DNA of 64,000 nt from Segatella copri (GTDB lineage Bacteria; Bacteroidota; Bacteroidia; Bacteroidales; Bacteroidaceae): positions 170,001 through 234,000 of the forward strand of contig NZ_JAPDUW010000002.1 of the NCBI RefSeq assembly GCF_026015295.1, in the 5' to 3' direction. The notes below the pieces were generated by a model, which was not told where the DNA came from, ran no database searches, and saw nothing but the letters and a program-made list of their open reading frames with translations. Made by a program: the position numbers and the translations under genes. Shown piece by piece: positions 28,465 to 36,818 of the stretch; position 1 is the first letter of the stretch, and every line of letters starts with the position of its first letter.

Positions 28465-28989
28465 TTAATCAAGGCGGTGTCGGGCAGCCCAGCTTCCAGC
28501 ATCCAGACACGGACACTCCTTCGGAGTAGTCCCAGGCAAGTCCCGATGGCCCACAATCTTCGCTTTCGGAAAGAGAATCTTCAGATTCCTGAAAAGATCA
28601 ATGAGTCTCGTTTCCTGCTCAGTTGTCATGGTGTTGCAAGGCTTGCCTTGGTCATCGAGCCCTCCCTCATAGCAGATGCCGATAGAGCATCCATTATAAG
28701 GTCTGGCATGAGCCCCCACCTCCAGCAGCTTACGGTGCTGCGTCATCGTACCATCCTTTCGGATGTAGAAATGATAGCCGATGTCATAAAACCCACGAGC
28801 CTTATGGTCACGGCGCAGCTGTTCCACACTATAGTCCTGATTGCATCGGCTAGCCGAGCAATGCAGTACCAGAAATCTCACAGAGTCGGCTGACATCATG
28901 TTCTTGCCGTTCTCCACTTTGGCGCGGAGCATGCGCTCAGAGCGTACCTTCCCCCCGCCAATGTTCATTGGAAATGTATCTTTCGTCAT
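28465..28989 (-). CDS. N-acetylmuramoyl-L-alanine amidase (Amidase_2, T7-lysozyme-like)
   Basis: The core shows the zinc-amidase pattern: VLHCSAS (first His), GYHFYIRKDG, GAHARPYNGCSIGICYEGG (second His), and the Lys-Cys pair in TPKECPCLD. It cleaves the peptide stem from peptidoglycan. The gene follows a smalltalk gene and an HU gene on the same strand, a recurrent trio in Prevotella/Bacteroides, often near polysaccharide loci and UpxY. Start is uncertain: 28989 is used, but the conserved part begins near 28899. Confidence 0.83.
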   Translation of the reverse strand: MTKDTFPMNIGGGKVRSERMLRAKVENGKNMMSADSVRFLVLHCSASRCNQDYSVEQLRRDHKARGFYDIGYHFYIRKDGTMTQHRKLLEVGAHARPYNGCSIGICYEGGLDDQGKPCNTMTTEQETRLIDLFRNLKILFPKAKIVGHRDLPGTTPKECPCLDAGSWAARHRLD

Positions 28990-29028
28990 AGGAATAATTC
29001 TACATTCAACACTCAACATTCAACATTG

Positions 29029-29163
29029 CTATAAGGCATTCGCGCACGAGCTTACTCCCAGTGCCGTGAGAGCAGCAATCAGCGCCTGTACGATGGCATT
29101 TACGATTTGAGTCCAGGAAATCTTGTTTGGATTTGATTCAGAGTTAGAACGAAACATTTTCAT
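29029..29163 (-). CDS. Smalltalk-family small protein
   Basis: 44 residues: a polar N-terminus, then a helix (WTQIVNAIVQALIAALTALG) and the ending VSSC, which is the smalltalk protein pattern of Bacteroidota. It lies between the HU gene and the amidase gene on the same strand, the usual place. Function is not known; it may be a membrane peptide or a lipoprotein-like small protein. Confidence 0.7.
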   Translation of the reverse strand: MKMFRSNSESNPNKISWTQIVNAIVQALIAALTALGVSSCANAL

Positions 29164-29251
29164 AATCAATAAAATTTAAATGAAACAATAAGTGATCAGA
29201 GTTTAGCAGTGCCTCCCTTTCAGAGAGGTAAGGCACTGCCAGAGTTGGAGA

Positions 29252-29794
29252 CTATTCCAATCCGTCACCATTGTCGGAACCAGTTCCGCCAGCCTCGGTG
29301 CCGGAACCGCCGCCAGCGGTCTCTCCGCCAGTGGTTTCACCACCAGTAGTCTCGCCGCCAGTGGTCTTATCCTTCTTCTCTTCACCGTACTTGACGAGTT
29401 CGATGGAATCAGGAATCAGGTTGTAGAGACGAGTACCATTCTGCAACTTGGTGAAAGAAGGACGGAAGGCAGGAACGAGACTCTTGACGAGTTTAGCGTT
29501 CGCCTTACTCTCATCTTCTACGGCTTTGCCGGTAATGAAGCGGATGAAGAGCTTGCCGAATCCAAGCAACTCGATGTCGTAACCCTTCTTCAGGTTCTCC
29601 TTCACGTAGTAAGCATAGCGGTCGAGTACCGCCTTTACGTCTGCAGGAGTAGCTGTAGACTCCACTGCGATTTGGTTAGCAACCTCCTCGGTGGTCAAGG
29701 TTCCGTAACTGTAAGGTCTAACAGAATAAACTGTTTGTCCCTTCTTCTCACCCATGTTAATGGTCTTCTTTGCAACTTTGTAGCTTTTACTCAT
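29252..29794 (-). CDS. HU-family (HU-HIG) DNA-binding protein with Gly/Thr-rich tail
   Basis: 180 residues. Residues 1-125 fit the Bacteroidota HU-like domain (TTEEVANQIAVESTATPADVKAVLDRYAYYVKENLKKG, LGFGKLFIRF). The tail is built of four T-T-G-G-E-type repeats followed by Gly/Asp-rich sequence. HU proteins bend DNA. It is the first gene of the minus-strand trio and has a promoter at about 29.9 kb. The repeat tail may vary in length between strains. Confidence 0.82.
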   Translation of the reverse strand: MSKSYKVAKKTINMGEKKGQTVYSVRPYSYGTLTTEEVANQIAVESTATPADVKAVLDRYAYYVKENLKKGYDIELLGFGKLFIRFITGKAVEDESKANAKLVKSLVPAFRPSFTKLQNGTRLYNLIPDSIELVKYGEEKKDKTTGGETTGGETTGGETAGGGSGTEAGGTGSDNGDGLE

Positions 29795-29879
29795 AATTGA
29801 AACATTTAAAAGATTAATACTAAAGTTCAGTCATCGTCAGTTCAAAGAGATTTGCAATCCCGTTTGTTCTGATTGACGT

Positions 29880-29915
29880 TGCGAAGATACAACATTGGCG
29901 AGGCGAAAACAAATG
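29880..29915 (-). promoter_or_regulatory. Promoter of the HU/smalltalk/amidase genes
   Basis: On the minus strand a TTTG is followed after about 20 bases by TATCTTCGC, a common variant of the Bacteroidota -7 element. Confidence 0.5.
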
Positions 29916-29985
29916 CCTTCACTGACGTTCACCATCTGTTTACTACTCATTCACGATACGTTCACTTTTAATAAAAATCATAGCA

Positions 29986-30408
29986 ATGGAAGATACCAGC
30001 AAGGCAAATATCGTCTTTAATATCTCTGGCGGTAACAACCAGATTCTGCCCAATGCTATCAAGGCTGAGCAAAACTTTTATGGCGACAAGTACATAGAGG
30101 AGATGATGAAGGTGAAGACCACAAGTCAAGAGTCTGTTCTCTCATCCGAAACAACCCGTCTCTCCTTATATATTAATAATGTGGAAGCATTAGCAGAATA
30201 TGTAGCCAAGCTCTCTGCATGCACCAATGCCAAGGAATTGGCTCAGGTGGTGATGGATATGGTGAATGATACAGATGTAAAGGTTGACCAAGATATTATG
30301 GTGAAGCAGGAGTTCATCGAAGTCTTACAGCCCTTGGCACCACAGGTAACTACAGGCATCAGTAATATCCGCAAGTATATCAATGAAGCCTGGTATAAGT
30401 GGAAATGA
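29986..30408 (+). CDS. Hypothetical protein with GGNN motif (140 aa)
   Basis: Opens with NIVFNISGGNNQILPNAIKA followed by EQ, a pattern shared with the C-terminal part of the 89-residue protein at 30783. The rest is helical (ALAEYVAKLSACTNAKELAQ) and acidic. No known family recognised. It is divergent from the HU gene. The shared N-I-x-G-G-N-N-x-I-x-P motif suggests a small recruitment or oligomerisation module. Confidence 0.55.
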   Translation: MEDTSKANIVFNISGGNNQILPNAIKAEQNFYGDKYIEEMMKVKTTSQESVLSSETTRLSLYINNVEALAEYVAKLSACTNAKELAQVVMDMVNDTDVKVDQDIMVKQEFIEVLQPLAPQVTTGISNIRKYINEAWYKWK

Positions 30409-30590
30409 TCACCAATGAAGTAGCGTGAGGAAAAATACTGACAAAAGGCACTTTTACGCACTCCATAATTTCAGAATTTTCAATGAATCCAAATTCGTTT
30501 TGTAGAATTGAAATTATGTTGAGGCTTGGTAAATTACTGATAATCAGTAGTGTATAAAAATTGAAAAATATATTTGGTCTCTTGAAAATC

Positions 30591-30699
30591 TATAGTCGTA
30601 CGACTATGACCCCTATAGTTGTACGACTATAACCCCAGAGTTGTACAACTATAGCATGTATAGTCGTACAACTGTAGCTTTACAGTCGTACAACTATAG
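30591..30699. repeat. Array of five palindromes (TATAGTYGTACRACTATA) at 22-23 bp spacing
   Basis: Five imperfect palindromes centre on GTAC at 30598, 30621, 30643, 30666 and 30688, spaced 23, 22, 23 and 22 bases. Variation in the arms is mostly compensating (TCG/CGA versus TTG/CAA). Regular phasing near two helical turns suggests sites for a multimeric DNA-binding protein; transcribed, they could also form hairpins. The array lies between the two GGNN-motif genes. Confidence 0.75.
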
Positions 30700-30782
30700 G
30701 ATTTTCAACTCGCAAAACTTGCGGATTATGGTCAATTGCTGCTGAAAATTGGCTTTTATTGATTCTAGATGGTTAATTTAGT

Positions 30783-31052
30783 ATGGAGGATAAAAATTTG
30801 TACATGATACAGAAGGCACAGGAGTTCATGAATGAGAATCACTTTGCCGACGTCTCCCGAGTGCAATGTCTGCTACGCAAGATGATGTCCAAGGAGTATC
30901 ATGGCCTCATCGATCAAATCAAGGAGTGTCAGGATCCCCATGCTATCTTCAATATTCATGGCGGCAACAATCTCATTGCGCCCACTGCCAGCCAGGCAGA
31001 GCAAAAATTGGTGGAGAAACCTGCTGACGAGATAAAAAAAGATAAAGAATAA
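30783..31052 (+). CDS. Hypothetical protein with GGNN motif (89 aa)
   Basis: The N-terminal 50 residues are helical; residues 56-75 (AIFNIHGGNNLIAPTASQAE) match the motif at the start of the 140-residue neighbour. It lies 80 bases downstream of the palindrome array. A short trailing ORF (31070-31123, MLNDFDSPFDITVDLYK) may be a decayed third member. Function unknown. Confidence 0.5.
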   Translation: MEDKNLYMIQKAQEFMNENHFADVSRVQCLLRKMMSKEYHGLIDQIKECQDPHAIFNIHGGNNLIAPTASQAEQKLVEKPADEIKKDKE

Positions 31053-31154
31053 TCAAGAAAGAAGACCGAGATGCTGAACGATTTCGATTCACCATTCGAT
31101 ATCACCGTAGATCTCTATAAGTAATTGGGCGGAGTAGAAAAAACGCCCCAAAAA

Positions 31155-31188
31155 TTTGGTAGTTTCACAGAAAACCCTTATATTTTCA
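31155..31188 (+). promoter_or_regulatory. Promoter of the YafQ-type toxin-antitoxin pair
   Basis: TTTGG at 31155 and TATATTTTC at 31180. The block AAAAATTTGGTAGTTTCA plus AGAAAACCCTTAT and AAAAAGGAGATACAAT is nearly identical to that at 43215, before an unrelated toxin-antitoxin pair. Confidence 0.6.
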
Positions 31189-31210
31189 CCTATAAAAAGG
31201 AGATACAATT

Positions 31211-31414
31211 ATGAATACAGCTACATATACATTAGATGTCCCTGCAACCGATATTTCTCTTTTCAAATCATTGATTAAGAAATTCGGGTGGGTTGCCAAA
31301 AAGCAAAAAGCCCCTAAGGCTTGTAGATTAGACAAGGCATTAGAAGCAGCAAAGAATGAAAAACTCTTTGCTACTAATGATTTGGATGAATTAATGAAGA
31401 GTCTTGCTGAATGA
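31211..31414 (+). CDS. Antitoxin of a YafQ-type pair
   Basis: 67 residues with a strand-type start ([20 protein letters not shown]) and a C-terminal helix. It overlaps the toxin gene by 4 bases and has a strong AAAAAGGAG site upstream. Assigned by position and size. Confidence 0.72.
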
Positions 31415-31695
31415 TGAAATATACAGTTAAGTATTCAACATTGTTTAAAAAGTCATTTAAAAAATGTATGAAACGAGGTTGCTCTGAGGGTAAATTTCGT
31501 AAAGTCATTTCTATTTTGGCAGAAACTGGAACTTTACCACCAGAATATAAACCACATCCTTTAAAGTCAAACTATAAAGGGTGTATGGAATGTCATATTA
31601 CTTCCGATTGGCTTTTAGTTTGGAAACAAAATGATAAAGAATTGATTCTGATTTTAGCCGATACAGGTACACATAGTGACATTTTTGGCTGGTAG
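31411..31695 (+). CDS. YafQ-family mRNA interferase toxin
   Basis: 94 residues: [16 protein letters not shown] helix, [20 protein letters not shown] (toxin substrate-binding turn with His), [11 protein letters not shown] and [15 protein letters not shown], all typical of YafQ/RelE-fold ribosome-dependent endoribonucleases. The usual catalytic His and Asp are present. Confidence 0.85.
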
Positions 31696-31744
31696 CCCAC
31701 TAATATGAGTTATCTGAGTAAAATGTTATAGAAAGTTATACCCA

Positions 31745-32050
31745 GGCGGTCCCATCCCGCACAACATGGCAAAGACCGCTTTGGTCCGCCAACCTTAGAG
31801 CGTAGCGGTTCCGAGCACCGAGTAGGGCGGTTTTCCTCTTCTTCCCTGAGGGGAGAAGACCGAGATGAGAGGTGGAGCCTTCTTTAATGGGAAAAAGCGA
31901 TGCCAATGAGTGCAATGAAAACTCGTTTTCAAATTGCCGAGTGCAGCTCGCTTTATCAATAAAGAAGGACGGGATGATTTTAGAAAAACAGCACAGAGGG
32001 CGGTTACATCCCTAATCCCTATGGTAGGGATTTAGGGCTTGGGTATAGGG
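31745..32050. repeat. Mosaic island repeat, copy C, with nested hairpin module
   Basis: Copy A-like, but interrupted at about 31900-31972 by the GCAATGAAAACTCG...CGAGTGCAGCTCGC module also present at 41909 and, alone, at 38244. After the module the GGACGGGATG part resumes, and the CCCTAATCCCTATGG tail follows. Confidence 0.78.
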
Positions 32051-32166
32051 CTTATGACCTCCTCGATGATATAGACTTCTATTATAATAAGGTGAAGTGC
32101 CGCAAGATAGAAAAGCTCTTGCCGGTATTGAACAAACTGGTGATACAAGAGCAAAAGTATCTTTAG
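32049..32166 (+). pseudogene. 3' remnant of the 175-residue gene found at 44965
   Basis: The codons YDLLDDIDFYYNKVKCRKIE, then KLLPVLNKL and so on to a stop match the C-terminal 40 residues of the protein at 44965-45492. The upstream part has been replaced by repeat copy C, so recombination within the repeat probably deleted the 5' end. Confidence 0.75.
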
Positions 32167-32218
32167 CTTGTATTGAGGGTGCTTTCAACATATATGTTTT
32201 TTAAAAGAATGAAGTATG

Positions 32219-32244
32219 TTTGCAATATTAAATGATAACTTTGC
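32219..32244 (+). promoter_or_regulatory. Promoter of the HEPN/SecB-like cluster
   Basis: TTTGC at 32219 and TAACTTTGC at 32236 lie about 35 bases before the first start codon. Confidence 0.5.
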
Positions 32245-32277
32245 CACCAAATCTCGGACAAGTATAATATTTAGCTT

Positions 32278-32718
32278 ATGATGAGCATATATACAAATAA
32301 GTCAGACTTGTTTATGAGTGCTGCTGAGGATATTAACAACGATACTAATAAATGCTATTTTTTAGTAGTTCCTCATAGTGCTTATTATAGTTGCCTTCTT
32401 CTCATGAAGCATCTTTGTTATAAGAAGTTTGGCATCAATAATGAGAATGAAATGAAGAATGATGTTGATTCAACGCTTCATGGCTCTCATGAAATTATGA
32501 TTGGGTATGTTCGTAAGCGAATGACACAGGCTTGTACTTCTATCATGGATAAGAAAAAAGTCGTGGAATTTGCTAACAAAATAGGTCAGTTGAAAAAGTT
32601 GAGAACTAAAGCTGATTATGAAGAAGTTGATATTACTTCTACACAAAGTAATCAAGCAATTGAGTTAGCACAGGATGTTAGAAATATATTAAAACATTTT
32701 AGATATGGTAGCGTTTGA
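32278..32718 (+). CDS. HEPN-like protein
   Basis: 146 residues, all-helical. The pattern fits small HEPN proteins: an N-terminal helix with HSAYYSCLLLMKHLCYKKFG, and a later LRTKADYEEVDI segment typical of a variant HEPN active site (R-x-K-A-D-Y). HEPN proteins are often RNases or NTase partners. It overlaps the next ORF by 14 bases. ATG 32281 is an equally good start. Confidence 0.6.
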   Translation: MMSIYTNKSDLFMSAAEDINNDTNKCYFLVVPHSAYYSCLLLMKHLCYKKFGINNENEMKNDVDSTLHGSHEIMIGYVRKRMTQACTSIMDKKKVVEFANKIGQLKKLRTKADYEEVDITSTQSNQAIELAQDVRNILKHFRYGSV

Positions 32719-33226
32719 TTATTTGAAAGAACAATTGACGGAATTTGTCAAAACTTTCAAGAATGTAAAAGTCAATTATGAGTACGACCAATTGGCAAAC
32801 TTACATACGATTGAAGTATTACCACAGGTAGTGTTTGATAGTGATGAGTTTGCTATATGGGAATGTGATTTCTTTGAACGTGCTTACGACGCAATCCCTT
32901 ATGAGGATATTTCTTTTATCTCAGAAGATGCTTATGTTGGAATAGAGCATATTGATTGGAGTATTCAAGGTTCAGACTATGCCCAAGGTGGTTTGAGGTT
33001 GGATGATCACATCACCATAAATGATTCTTCTGAGGACGTAGATACTTATAAGGAGAATTCTGTTGATTTTAATACGATGTCACCGGAATTCTATGATACT
33101 TATACTGCAGTTGAAATAGAATCACTTGACTTGGATTATACCAGTAACGAGTATAAGGATAAAATCGTGTTAAATAATAAGGAAATCGTAATGTCATTTG
33201 ATGACAGTTTATTACAAGCAGCTTAA
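32705..33226 (+). CDS. Hypothetical acidic protein coupled to HEPN-like gene
   Basis: 173 residues, strongly acidic, starting with FDYLKEQLTEFVKTFKNVKV and containing mixed strand-like segments (HTIEVLPQVVFDSDEFAIWE). No family recognised. Coupling to the HEPN-like gene and the SecB-like gene 2 bases later suggests it is the antitoxin or client of a three-part toxin-antitoxin-chaperone set. Confidence 0.55.
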   Translation: MVAFDYLKEQLTEFVKTFKNVKVNYEYDQLANLHTIEVLPQVVFDSDEFAIWECDFFERAYDAIPYEDISFISEDAYVGIEHIDWSIQGSDYAQGGLRLDDHITINDSSEDVDTYKENSVDFNTMSPEFYDTYTAVEIESLDLDYTSNEYKDKIVLNNKEIVMSFDDSLLQAA

Positions 33227-33228
33227 AT

Positions 33229-33642
33229 ATGATGGACAATATTAAGGACAAGCAATCTGGATTTAATGTAGAGAGTATTCTGCTCACAGAATCTAGTTTT
33301 ACCCGCAAAGGAAAAATAAACTTTAGTGAATCGGAGCAGGAGGTATCTTTTGAAACAGGTGTAGGTTCAAAGGATAATACTGTAAACGTTAAGCTTACTA
33401 CCACTGTAACGAATAAGCTTAAAGATGAAGAGCAATATAAGATAGTGGTATCTTTTGTTGGGGTTTTTAAGAGAACTGGTAATTCTCAAATATTGGACAA
33501 TGAACAGTTTGGTAGAATTAATGGTGCTGCCATCATTTTTCCTTTTGTTCGTGAGCATATTGCCAATATCGCATTAAAGGCTGGACTGGGAAGTGTTATA
33601 CTTCCACCTGTGAATTTTACAAAGATTAATCGCAAAGATTAG
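33229..33642 (+). CDS. SecB-like chaperone
   Basis: 137 residues. The C-terminal GAAIIFPFVREHIANIALKAG, followed by LGSVILPPVNF, is the SecB signature (FPFxRE...LPPxNF). The N-terminal half is a beta-sheet of alternating charge as in SecB. A SecB in a small operon rather than with secretion genes is the mark of toxin-antitoxin-chaperone modules, where it protects a labile antitoxin. Confidence 0.8.
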   Translation: MMDNIKDKQSGFNVESILLTESSFTRKGKINFSESEQEVSFETGVGSKDNTVNVKLTTTVTNKLKDEEQYKIVVSFVGVFKRTGNSQILDNEQFGRINGAAIIFPFVREHIANIALKAGLGSVILPPVNFTKINRKD

Positions 33643-33655
33643 ATAGAATTAGCTT

Positions 33656-34672
33656 ATGGCTCAGGGAAAGAATGCATATATCAGATACATGGTCTTAGAC
33701 CGCTGCTTTCGTGATTGGAGAAAGAAATATTTTATCGACGACCTGGTTAAAGCCTGTAATGAAGAGCTTTTTTATTATGATGGTTCTTCCGTTACTGAGC
33801 GACAAGTTCGTGCAGATATAAGCTTTATGCAACGGAAGGCAGGTGGGGCTATCCCTTTGGTAACAAAGAGAGAGGGTCATAAAGTTTATTATCGTTATTC
33901 TGATTCAAACTTTTCAATTAAGAATCTTCCAATGAGTCAGCAGGAGGCAGAATTGCTTTCAGATACCATTAGTATGTTGTCTCGATTCAAAGGATTGCCA
34001 AATCACGAATGGTTGGAAGCCACTATTGCTCAGATGAAATCAACCTTCAATTTGGATAATGCTCAGCAGTCATACGTTAGCTTCTCGCAGAACGAAGATT
34101 TGCGTGGACTGAATTATTTTTCCCGATTGTATGAAGCAATAGCGAGTCATCAGGTGGTATCGCTTCAATATCATAAGTTTACTGGTGAAGCTTGGGAACG
34201 TCTGGTACATCCTTATCAATTGCGCCAATATAATAATAGGTGGTTCTTGGTGGGCAAGGAACCTGCCAAGTCTGAAAAGTTACCGCTGGTTGTTATACCA
34301 TTGGACAGAATTGATGATTACAAGGTATTGGAGAAAGAATCCTATGAACCGTATGAAGGAGATATTGACGCTTGTTTCAAGGATATAGTAGGAGTATCAC
34401 TAAAGTTCAATGAATCTTGCAGCCATATTGTCATCAAGGCATATCCACCCACCTCTTCTTATATAGAGACAAAGCCTATTCATCATTCACAGCGGGTAGT
34501 TGAACGACACGAAGAATATACTATCTTCTCTTTAGACTTGATTCCGAATTATGAGTTCGAGACGATAATGATGTCTTATGCTGATAATTGTGAGATACTT
34601 GAACCCCAAGATTTGAAGGAAAGTCTTGTAGGTCGAGCTAAAAATATCATAAAATATAACGCTGATATATAA
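33656..34672 (+). CDS. WYL-domain transcriptional regulator
   Basis: 338 residues: an N-terminal winged helix (VLDRCFRDWRKKYFIDDLVK), then the WYL core (LVHPYQLRQYNNRWFLVGKE), and a C-terminal WCX-like domain. WYL regulators bind ligands, possibly nucleotides or DNA ends, and commonly repress defence loci. It lies 13 bases after the SecB-like gene and 74 bases before CBASS, so it may control either. Confidence 0.87.
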   Translation: MAQGKNAYIRYMVLDRCFRDWRKKYFIDDLVKACNEELFYYDGSSVTERQVRADISFMQRKAGGAIPLVTKREGHKVYYRYSDSNFSIKNLPMSQQEAELLSDTISMLSRFKGLPNHEWLEATIAQMKSTFNLDNAQQSYVSFSQNEDLRGLNYFSRLYEAIASHQVVSLQYHKFTGEAWERLVHPYQLRQYNNRWFLVGKEPAKSEKLPLVVIPLDRIDDYKVLEKESYEPYEGDIDACFKDIVGVSLKFNESCSHIVIKAYPPTSSYIETKPIHHSQRVVERHEEYTIFSLDLIPNYEFETIMMSYADNCEILEPQDLKESLVGRAKNIIKYNADI

Positions 34673-34711
34673 TTTCCGGAAACAATGAAGCAGGTCTGCA
34701 ATGTTAAGAGG

Positions 34712-34720
34712 TACTTTTGC
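34712..34720 (+). promoter_or_regulatory. -7 element (TACTTTTGC) upstream of CBASS
   Basis: Lies 27 bases before the cyclase start; the -33 element is not clear. Confidence 0.45.
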
Positions 34721-34746
34721 ATCATAAATAATTAAAAAGTATTGAT

Positions 34747-36045
34747 ATGACAGTAAGTTCTTCTTTTTCAACGTTTCTTGATAATATCAAGGTTGATAAT
34801 TACGAAAAGATTGGTAGTCGTTATAACGAAATTACCAAGAAGTTAAATAAAACATTTAGAGATACCGATTCTGAAACTGCAAATAGTTTGAGAGTTGGTT
34901 CGTATGGACGTTATACTGGTATAAAAGGTATCTCTGATTTGGATTTGTTGTATATCATGCCAAAGTCTAAATGGGATACATACAAAAATTCTCCAAAGAC
35001 TTTGCTGGCTGATGTACGTGATGCCCTGCAAGAACGTTATCCCACTACAAATATCAAGTACGATCGTTTGGTGGTAGATGTGTTCTTTACAGATTTTACT
35101 TTTGAAGTTCAACCTGTTTTTGAAGAGGAGGGGGATGATGGATATACTAATTATAAATATCCTGATACTAAATACGGCTGTTATAAGATTACCAAGCCAA
35201 AACAAGAACAGAATGCGATGACTGAGTTTAAGGAGAATCATGGTACGCATCACCGCTTGTTGTGTAAGATGACAAGATCTTGGAAGAATAATATGGGGGT
35301 TGCAATGGGTGGCCTTCTTGTTGATACGTTGGCATACAATTTCTTGAAAGACCGTGATGATTATGATTTCGCCTCATATTCAGATTTTGATGATATGTGC
35401 AAGGACTTCTTTGGGTTCCTTAAAGACCAACCTAAACAAGACCACTATCAAGCGTTGGGCAGCAACCAGGATGTTAAGGTTAAACACCCATTTAGGAGTA
35501 AGGCGGGCAAAGCTTACGATAAAGCTAAGCAAGCAATAGCTGAGGAAACTGATGAGTCTAGAAACGATGCTTGGCGTGAAATCTTTGGCAAAGAGTTCCC
35601 AAAGGCAGAAGATAGTCTTACAGAAGCACGTTGCTATGCACAAACATATGATGATAATGAACAGTTTATCGAAGATAAGTATCCTGTCGATATATTGTAT
35701 GACTTGAAAATAGATTGCAAGATAGAACGTAATGGGTTCAGACCAATATTTTTACGAGATTTGTTGTCACAGAAGAAATTGATACATCATGATTATACCT
35801 TGAAGTTTTATATAGATTCAACTGATGTACCAGGTGACTATATCGTAAAATGGAAGGTGAAAAATGTAGGTGACGAAGCAAAACGTCGTAATTGCTTGAG
35901 AGGTTTAATAGAAAACCCTAATCTTAGCAATAATGGTCGTAAAGAAACATCCAATTTCTTTGGTCCTCATTACGTAGAATGTTATATCATCAAGAATGGT
36001 GTGGTGGTTGCACGAGATAGAATATTGGTTCCTATAGAACATTAA
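34747..36045 (+). CDS. CBASS CD-NTase with AGS-C sensor domain
   Basis: 432 residues. Active site G51-S52 in GSYGRY followed by D64-L-D66, with a third acidic residue likely around 115-120 (FTDFTFEV). The helical SMODS part runs to about 290. The C-terminal 140 residues are an AGS-C sensor domain (YTLKFYIDSTDVPGDYIVKW ... HYVECYIIKNGVVVARDRI). CD-NTases make cyclic oligonucleotides upon infection and activate a neighbouring effector, here the SLATT membrane protein. Confidence 0.9.
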   Translation: MTVSSSFSTFLDNIKVDNYEKIGSRYNEITKKLNKTFRDTDSETANSLRVGSYGRYTGIKGISDLDLLYIMPKSKWDTYKNSPKTLLADVRDALQERYPTTNIKYDRLVVDVFFTDFTFEVQPVFEEEGDDGYTNYKYPDTKYGCYKITKPKQEQNAMTEFKENHGTHHRLLCKMTRSWKNNMGVAMGGLLVDTLAYNFLKDRDDYDFASYSDFDDMCKDFFGFLKDQPKQDHYQALGSNQDVKVKHPFRSKAGKAYDKAKQAIAEETDESRNDAWREIFGKEFPKAEDSLTEARCYAQTYDDNEQFIEDKYPVDILYDLKIDCKIERNGFRPIFLRDLLSQKKLIHHDYTLKFYIDSTDVPGDYIVKWKVKNVGDEAKRRNCLRGLIENPNLSNNGRKETSNFFGPHYVECYIIKNGVVVARDRILVPIEH

Positions 36046-36058
36046 AAAGAAAGCGATA

Positions 36059-36655
36059 ATGGATGAAGATAAGGTTATTAAACTTTTAGATTCTCAAATT
36101 CGAAATTCGTATGGCAATGTATTTTGGACTCATAAGATACACGAGAAGGATGCTGACATTTATAGATGCTGGAATAATTGGATAAAGATAGCTCAAATTG
36201 TATTGTCTGCTATTTCCACAACAGGTATAATCTTCATCTTGTTTGGTGTAAGTCAAAATACGCCATTACGAGATGGTCAGTATGATTGTGTTAGATGGGC
36301 AGCACTAATATCATCTGGTATATCCGCATTGTTAGTTATTGCCAATTCCTTGGCTAAAGGCTATGACTTGGGTGAACTTTCTGCATCTCATGGTGCGACA
36401 GCCTTGAAATTATTGGATTTGAGAGAGGAATATCTTTCTCTACTTTATGACATTAAGGCAAAAAGTATAAATGTGGAAGAAATCCAAGAAAGACGAGACG
36501 AACTTAAAGAACGCACTTTATCTGTATATGCTAATGCACCTCGAACCACATCTAGAGGATATGGCAAGGCTTCAAAAGCTATAGAGAATGGAGAACCTTT
36601 TTTCACAAAAGATAGTTTGAACAAAATTCTTCCTGTTGATTTGCAAGAGGAATAG
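36059..36655 (+). CDS. SLATT-domain membrane effector of CBASS
   Basis: 198 residues with two transmembrane segments (about 42-64 and 82-104) and charged helices on both sides, the SLATT layout (DIYRCWNNWIKIAQIVLSAI...). SLATT effectors probably open pores when the cyclic nucleotide accumulates. It lies 13 bases after the cyclase. Lacks the accessory Cap2/Cap3 or Cap7 genes, so this is a minimal type I-like CBASS. Confidence 0.87.
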   Translation: MDEDKVIKLLDSQIRNSYGNVFWTHKIHEKDADIYRCWNNWIKIAQIVLSAISTTGIIFILFGVSQNTPLRDGQYDCVRWAALISSGISALLVIANSLAKGYDLGELSASHGATALKLLDLREEYLSLLYDIKAKSINVEEIQERRDELKERTLSVYANAPRTTSRGYGKASKAIENGEPFFTKDSLNKILPVDLQEE

Positions 36656-36818
36656 TTCTGATGATAAAATGTCCTAGTATAGAAAGGAATAAGTATCCTT
36701 GCTTATAAATGCTCATTTAGATGAAAATGAGTCTTGAGGCTGTAGAAGCAGGATTTAAAAATAGAGCGTCTTTATGCTTTCAATATTAATTTAAAATTTA
36801 AACATAAATTTTAAGAAT

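Noticed and set aside
28477..28893. Plus-strand frame of 138 codons opposite the amidase
   Set aside because: The minus strand carries clear amidase motifs; the plus frame is an antisense shadow.
29252..29385. Minus-strand TGGE codon repeats as a CRISPR-like or minisatellite array
   Set aside because: The repeats are codons of the HU-protein tail, read in frame to its stop.
30591..30699. Palindrome array as a CRISPR array
   Set aside because: Units are only about 18 bases, the gaps about 5 bases, and there are no unique spacers or cas genes.
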